Part shown: in pieces, positions 57,531 to 64,000 of the stretch
Layout: each line of letters opens with the position of its first letter
How positions within the stretch are numbered: position 1 is the stretch's first letter
Origin: Platerodrilus igneus
Lineage: Eukaryota > Arthropoda > Insecta > Coleoptera > Lycidae
Reading direction: 5' to 3'
DNA length: 64,000 bases
Assembly (NCBI GenBank): GCA_036346225.1
Contig: JARFIW010000905.1
Location: 1,563,501-1,627,500 of the forward strand
The notes under the pieces: model-generated
What the model was told of the DNA's origin: nothing
The model's input: only the letters and a program-made list of their open reading frames with translations
The model's database searches: none
Made by a program: the position numbers and the translations under genes

Positions 57531-58121
57531 TGTAACAACCACATTTAGATTTCCTGCAGATGTCCTAGAACTCAGGGAAGTTTTGGCTTACCACTATTAA
57601 ACATACACTTTTATCGCCTGCCACAACCTTCGGCAGAAAACCCATTTCATGTTATCAGCAGCTATAAAAAACAAAGCACCAGAGTCAGCAAGTCAGTCAG
57701 TCTGTGTATGGTCCTAGTTCATCGATTGCTCTGGAGCAAGTCGGCTCAGAGCCAACCATCAAAATGGTAACCTAGTCTTTTATGGTTGCTAAAACATTTT
57801 AGTCCAGATGGTCACGTAAGTAATTCCTTAACTCTTTTACTGCTTTGCTTTTGTTACATGTCATTTAGCTTTAAGTTTATTTATTGTTTATTAAATATTG
57901 TTGTTTACTTCCATCTTATCATTACGCTTTATTATTATAATTGTTTTACAAGAATGTCCTGTCCCAAGACCCCATCGCGGTTCCTACAGACCCCTCTCGA
58001 TCCCAAGGTCCAAGACCTGAGTTAAGTACCACCTCTCGCTACAAAAGACTCTACCATCACATCACCAAGCTACGTCATCACGTCCAAGTACAATTAACCC
58101 ACAACAAAAGTGTACTTAACA
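57531..58121 (+). repeat. Probable 5' LTR (591 bp) of the + strand gag-pro element
   Basis: It starts TGTAACAACC and ends ACTTAACA, followed two bases later by TGGTGGAGGCGCC, a primer-binding-like site. It contains a core promoter (57663-57697). No second copy is in the window, so the ends are inferred. Confidence 0.55.
57663..57697 (+). promoter_or_regulatory. LTR core promoter: TATAAAAA plus TCAGT
   Basis: TATAAA at 57663-57668 lies 32 bases before the A of a TCAGT initiator (57693-57697), which is itself within agtcagcaagtcagtcag. Spacing and motifs fit an arthropod core promoter. Confidence 0.6.
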
Positions 58122-58777
58122 ATTGGTGGAGGCGCCGTGATTATCATTCGCTGAATTACGCCGTGTTGGAAAAACCATATTTAACACGTGGTCCAGACGC
58201 CGGTTCCGCACTTAACATTTGGTGGAGGGCCGAGATTAACAGTTACTAGAAGCGCCATGTTTAACATCATACCGTGTTACGCTACGATTAACATTTGACA
58301 GAAGGGCCAGCTCCTCTATTTTAACATTTTTTATTTTTTTTTTAATTTAACAGACTTGTATCTAAAACAAAACGCGTTTCAAATCTTGTTCTATAAATAT
58401 TTATCAAATTCAGAAAGTACTTTACTATTAATTAAGTTTGACAATAACAAAGACCCATATTTAAAGTTATTAATTACTTATTTCCTATTCTTTTTACATT
58501 GACTTTATCAAGGTTAATAAAAGTTACATCATTCCCTATTATTTTTATTTTAGTTTGTCATCAAACGTTAAAATTGCAAGCAGGAAGCACAATTATAGAT
58601 AAGTAATTTAATTCCAGACAATACAAAACCGACAGTAAAATTTTTTCACCTCGCTTATTTTTAATCTATAGTTATCATTACCAAAATTTCTTGCAACACA
58701 AATTTTTTCACCATAATCAGAGAAATAAATAAATCACTGTTGAACAAATAAACCACAAATTCTTATTACAGCTGATA
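58122..58777 (+). other. 5' leader with repeated PBS-like motifs
   Basis: ttaaca followed by a TGGTGGAGG-GCC-like segment occurs at about 58116 and 58216, and a weaker form (ttaacatttgacagaaggg) at about 58290. The rest is AT-rich up to the gag ATG. Confidence 0.5.
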
Positions 58778-60774
58778 ATGGCGAAGCATACACTTTCTTA
58801 CGTAATGCAGTCTATATTAAACCCAATCATTCCTACCTATATTAAGCCAAAAACCTTTAGTCCAGGCAAGACCGATTGTTTTGAATTCTTAAAGAACTTT
58901 GAAAAATGCGCTAATTTAAACTCTTGGAATGACTTTCATAAAATTTATTATTTTTCTCGTTTCTTATTAGATAGTTCACAAATGTGGATTAAAAACTTTA
59001 TTAATAACCCTGAAAATAGTAATAAAACTTGGACTGACGTAAAGAACGCTTTCTTGAAATATTATGGAGGACCTATATTACCGCAACAACCTTTTAATCG
59101 TTTTCGCTCAAGACATCAGATGCCAAAAGAACTTACTATAGATTTTTATTTTGCACTTCAGAATTTACGTATGGATGTTACACCCACTATTTCAATTTCA
59201 AATTTTGCAGATTATTTCGCACGAGGACTTTTACCCGAATTACGGAATAATTTCATTTTATTAGTTTCAAATAGGGACATTACTGAAAATTTATTGCAAA
59301 GTATAGCATATACCTTGACAGAAATTCAGTCTAATTCTTTACACGATCCATTACTAAACCAAACAAATTTATTTATCTTTTCACAAAATACAAAGCGAAC
59401 TCATTTTTTTCAAAAAGACAAACAACGGAGAATTTCGATGGGCTCGACTCTAACACTTTTCATAAAAATTAGTACACAGGGAACCAATATACGCATTTAC
59501 AAAAAAATTCACATGATTATAGGTCACGACAGTATTTTCATTTTAATCGTAAAACACATAATTTTAAACCACAATGTTCAACGTGTCATAAAACTGGACA
59601 CTACACTTCTTCATGTAGGAAAAATAAATATGTCATTCAAGGAAGTTATAATTTTAAAAATAATTTTTTAGTAGATTTCAACCCCAAAAATAAGCATTCT
59701 TATCAACAAAATACGTATAAGAATAAGCAATATAAATTCCCTTCATCTAATTTTAGATATAGGAGATATGATAGAAATAATGCATATAATGTTTACTCCG
59801 ACCGAAATCGGAATGATACGGAAACGTATACATTTAATAATAATAATAAGGGTAGGAAATCCCAGTACAGAAACTATGAATATAAAAATAGTCCTTTATT
59901 TTTAAATACTGACGCAGATAAATTATATACAGTAAAAGCATTTTACAAAAATCAGGAAATTTCAGTTTTGCTTGACACCGGTTCTTACTACAATATCGCT
60001 TCGAGAAAATTTTTCAATGATATTTCAGTACACTCGCAAACGAATTTAGGACTTAAAACAGCAGATAAGAGAAACCTGCCAGTTTTAGGAAAATCCAATA
60101 TAACTATTAATTTAGAAGGACAAAATACTGCAATACCTACATTAGTCATCAGAGATCTACCTGTACCTCTTATATTAGGCTTGAAATTTTTTGAAGATAA
60201 TGAAGCCATTTTAAATATTCAAAATAGGACGATAAGTTTTGCAAGCACAAGAACTGAACAACACGTTTCTAAAGATGCTTTAGTCACAGATAATTTTTTG
60301 GGAAATCAATATTATGAAAAAATCGATAATGATAAACCTATAAAAGTTCAATTAACAGAAAATATTACCGTATATCGCAATGTTAAGACTCCAATAAACG
60401 TTATGTGTAAGAAAATACCTAAAGCTTTTTCTTTTGTACCAAATACAAATTTCGTCACTGAACGAGACCTAGCCATTACGAAAACCCCATATAAACACAA
60501 AAATGCTTTAAAGGCAAGTATTCTTTCTCATAAACAAGGGCAAATGAAATTATTAAAAAATACTACAATCGGAGAAATTATACCTCAAAAAGAATCTGCA
60601 CAAAACTCAGTATTAGTACAAATCACAGATTACAAACGTAAACCAGTAAATTTAAAATGGCAAAAAGCACAATCATTTACTGACGCTAATTCAGACTTCG
60701 ACATGACAAAACATATTCCAATAATAAATGAATCAGACGAGATTATTGACAATTTCTGTCCACTATTATTTTAA
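58778..60774 (+). pseudogene. Ty3/Gypsy gag-protease
   Basis: From ATG 58778 (after cagctgata) the frame encodes a retrotransposon Gag (FEKCANLNSWNDFHKIYYFS, then WTDVKNAFLKYYGGP). Near 59440 the reading shifts; the new frame has TAG at 59470-59472, then a CCHC zinc knuckle (CSTCHKTGHYTSSC), an Asn/Tyr/Arg-rich linker, and a retropepsin (LLDTGSYYN active site; VPLILGLKFFED). It ends at TAA 60772-60774. The last ~130 codons have no known domain. No RT or integrase follows. It resembles the array elements in being gag-pro only, but its Gag and DTGS protease are clearly different. Confidence 0.85.
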
Positions 60775-63329
60775 ACCTACACGAATGCAGTAAACCATAT
60801 AACATAAAACTTTGACTAAAATAAATACTAATTCTTCAGTACCTTAAAAATTTAGCTAAACTACACAAATGGAAATTTATTTTGTTGTGAAATAAACCGA
60901 TTTGTTAAATCTTTTTTGAATTACTACAACGCTTACAGGCTTTTAGGCACAACTAAAAAATTTAAACTAATTTTGAAAGAGAAATACACTAATCCAATTA
61001 GACCCATTATTGACCCAAGGACAATTATTTTCGCAATTACGCAGAAATGAAAAAATTTCTAATTTTAACAATATTTTAGTACCGACAACAATTTTGTAAA
61101 ATTTTGTAAAATTTATAATTAAGAGAACACAAAACCAGTTTTATTTTCTTAAAGCACAAATGCAGAAGCAAGATATTATTTTTAAAAGAATGACACATCA
61201 ATTATTTACTAGAATCCTTTAACAAACCTAACCTGACTCATCTTAAACCGACCTAACTCAATAAAGCTCTTACGTATGATTTTCTTAAACATTATTACTC
61301 ACTCTTGAATTAATTTTCAACCTTTAAAAACCCAAACTTTAGACACAAAAAGTTTTCACTTATTCCACATAAATATTATTTTGAAAAACAACACAGAATA
61401 ACACTTTCTATAAAACTTTGTACACTTCAATGCAATGATTTTCAGACTATAATTATTTATAATTATAAATACATCCGCTGAGTTAAACTTCCTTATTCAC
61501 GTATAGTTGCTTATCTAACACTACTACGCAGTTATAATAATTTCTTATAATTGCAACAAATTTTTCAGCATTATCTTATCACCGTGTAGACATCCTCGAA
61601 CTTACCAGCCATATTACTCACTTTGGCTACACACAATATCCTTGTACCAAAGATAAAATGCATACACAAGAATACACAAAGATTAACGGTTCAATTATCT
61701 TGCAGATGAATCACAATCAACGACTGAAAAATTTCTTTATGCGATTCTTCCATGCTTAGCTCATAGCTACTAGAATTTCTTATCTAAATACCACATTTCT
61801 AAATTAACAATCTTAATATAATTATACTCGCATAAACAGAATAAAATAAAATGTATCCTTCTTGTTTAATTTTAAAGCTACCAAATTTCGAAAACATGTT
61901 TTACAAACTTTGCATTTTTTCCAATAATTTCAATAATTAGCTCAAACATATAGTTTCGATAATATAGAAGCTTAAACCAACAGATTTATTTAGAAAACCA
62001 CTTTCTAACAATCATTAGATACTGCGTGAACAGAAGCCACTTCTTAAAAAGTTTAAAGTTAACATTTTCATTTATCTAATGGAGATACATTTGTTTAATT
62101 TTTTAATGAAAAATTAGCCATTGATAAGCACAGCCAATTTTTCATTTATTGGAATCAGTTTTTATTCCGAAGAAGACATGTACGAACATATTCAGAAAAT
62201 TATCTTTTTGCAACTAATTTCGTAGAGTTATCAATACTCAAGGATTGAAGCATTTCAAATACTATTATTACGTATTATCTACCAACTAAGACTTTTATCT
62301 TTTTTGACAAAACGTTTCGACATTATTTTTTCATATTTCTTGTTTTACTGGTATGGATCTAGACACTTATACAGACAGTCAACATGATTTTGAAAAGTCT
62401 AAACTAATTTTTTTATTATAAAGATATTATTTATTTTATACGGTCATGAATACCAAGGCTAGAAAGACCTAGCTAACCTTTCCAGACTCTAATTTTGAGC
62501 AACCTTAACTGCTGGAGAAACCTAGCCAACTTCTTCGGATTTAAACAGTTTTGGAACCATTGGTTAAAACATGTTAAGCCGAAATCATAATAATATCGAA
62601 TTTTCTTTTTCTTTTGTCAAAGCCCTACTTAATTAAATAAACCATTCAATGACAGTTATTTTTTTACATTGAGGACACCTAATTTTTTTTGTTTAAAGTG
62701 ATTACTTTTAAATTTTCTTTTGATGACTTATAAGCAAACCTTTTGCTTTAGCTTTTGAATTTAATTTTAATTTATATACGTACAGAACGCGTGCTAATTT
62801 TTATTCAATAATTTGTAAAACTCAATGGGACAACGAGACGTTGACGTACTCCGCTCTTTCTCCGACTGAGTCATAATTATTTTTCTCTATATAAGACATA
62901 ACCGAAGAAATACAATTTTTTTAATGGTTACCACAGTTCATCGATACTGAATATAGAACAAAAAATAATCTTATCTCAACTAGGAATTAGAACAACAACA
63001 ATTCTTTTCCTCCCTAATCCTTTTTTACATGGATTACAATTAATTAATTTTCATTCCACATTAACATTTTACTTAATATGGCACAAACCTAAATGATTTT
63101 TGATTTCATTTATACATTATTGTATATTATTTTTCCTGGAAAGTATTAACTCCAGATGACTAGGTATTATGAATAATTACCTCAGATGATTTTGCTTGTT
63201 CCAACCAAATTTCTTTAAACGACTAATACGTCATCATGTATTTAAGAAGTTTGAATGGAATTTCTAATTCACACATTTCTTTATGTTTGAATACTCTTGT
63301 TCAACTGACAGCAAACCAATCTTTTTTTC
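60775..63329. other. AT-rich DNA after gag-pro, no pol found
   Basis: No frame of note is open on either strand and I see no RT-like block. A two-fold loose repeat (gacctagctaacc and aacctagccaac) lies at 62467-62540. No second copy of the 57531-58121 LTR is found. Confidence 0.5.
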
Positions 63330-63355
63330 GCTGACAGCAGGATTTGAACCCGCGA
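63330..63355 (-). other. tRNA T-arm / Pol III B-box-like sequence
   Basis: The - strand reads GCGGG TTCAAAT CCTGC and then TGTCAGCG, like the T-arm and acceptor end of a tRNA; GGTTCAAATCC is one base off the B-box consensus. No A box, anticodon arm or 5' half is found upstream on -, so this is at most a tRNA or SINE remnant. Confidence 0.35.
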
Positions 63356-64000
63356 TTAGAGATTAAGAAACTTTATGAAATTTTATGTATAGTTTATTGT
63401 TTACATTAGCAGTTAAGAAATTTCTTTACAAATTACTATTTCTTATTTTTATTTTATTTACAACACTAATTTGTATTTTTTATTAAATTTCCTCAATTTT
63501 TTTTGAGAGATCTCACACTCTTCGTCAACCAAATCAGAGAATGTGACAACACAGTCTAAATGGCAGCAAGTCACAATAAATAGCAAATAGCTAAACGATG
63601 GCAAAAACTACTAATATTATTGACTTAGTCATGAAACCCTAACCTAACATCACCACCCAAAATGATGCAGTTTTGATTTTAAATGATTTTAATTAGATAT
63701 TTTACTACTGACTATAATCCAATACATACACATGTTCCATTTTATGTTCACTTTGGACTATACACTGTTTTACCAGAACTTATGAATGCGAAACAACGCA
63801 AAACATCGAACACGGAATATGATATTAAGTGGTCGCGAACACTTAACTTTACTTTTCTACGTCTACAACCAAATATACAAAGCCACATGCTCCAATGATT
63901 ACTTCATCGTTTTCAGCTTTATACAGCCACCACGGAGATAGTGCACAACTTTTATAAGCACAAGAGCACATAATTCCTCTTCAAAAAACTTATTTTCCTT
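63356..64000. other. AT-rich DNA to the window end
   Basis: A 71-codon frame at 63683-63898 has no recognisable motif; nothing else is seen. Confidence 0.4.

Noticed and set aside
60961..61040. Short run resembling a pol-like NPIRPIIDPR segment on +
   Set aside because: Too short, without any RT motif around it.

Overview
The window looks like eukaryotic, AT-rich nuclear DNA that is almost entirely repeats and mobile-element remains. An arthropod, probably an insect, fits best: Ty3/Gypsy LTR elements, Maverick/Polinton-type gene fragments, TATA boxes about 30 bp from TCAGT initiators, and long TA, TG and CCGN microsatellites. I see no intact host gene, no rRNA and no complete tRNA. Family assignments rest on motifs read by eye; no database was searched.

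Layout. 1-6.5 kb: AT-rich DNA, a T-depleted tract (3.1-4.0 kb), two tandem 112-bp boxes each with a CA tail, and copy 1 of a 625-bp dispersed repeat. 6.55-7.99 kb: decayed Gypsy RNase H/integrase on +. 9.65-10.09 kb: 45-bp minisatellite. 12.9-24.0 kb: wreckage of a large Maverick/Polinton-like or related viral element: copy 2 of the 625-bp repeat abutting a C2H2-finger pseudogene on -, a tandem array of promoter-like units in front of it, a 6-kb AT-rich block bounded by ~370-bp inverted repeats and holding a 516-bp near-perfect palindrome, a small ORF, a packaging-ATPase pseudogene whose frame runs straight on from a pipsqueak-type HTH, and a type-B DNA polymerase scrap on +.

25.7-53.5 kb: a tandem array of one LTR retroelement, six ~2.1-kb LTRs alternating with five internal regions, all reading on -. 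Each internal region has a primer-binding-like site, gag and a DSGA retropepsin, but no reverse transcriptase, RNase H or integrase, so the family looks non-autonomous. All five gags share the same three in-frame stops. Units 2-4 contain stretches so rich in small deletions that an assembly or polishing problem is likely.

53.5-58.1 kb: part of a related LTR element on -, a decayed type I hammerhead ribozyme fold on -, a Gypsy integrase C-terminal fragment on -, and a 591-bp LTR on + with a good core promoter. 58.1-60.8 kb: gag-protease on + belonging to that LTR, broken by a frameshift and a stop, with no pol after it. 60.8-64 kb: AT-rich with nothing coding that I recognise.

How the parts work together: the LTR array could only have moved using RT/integrase supplied by other elements; its present arrangement suggests unequal exchange between shared LTRs. 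The 13-24 kb block appears to be one rearranged virus-like element, now inactive.
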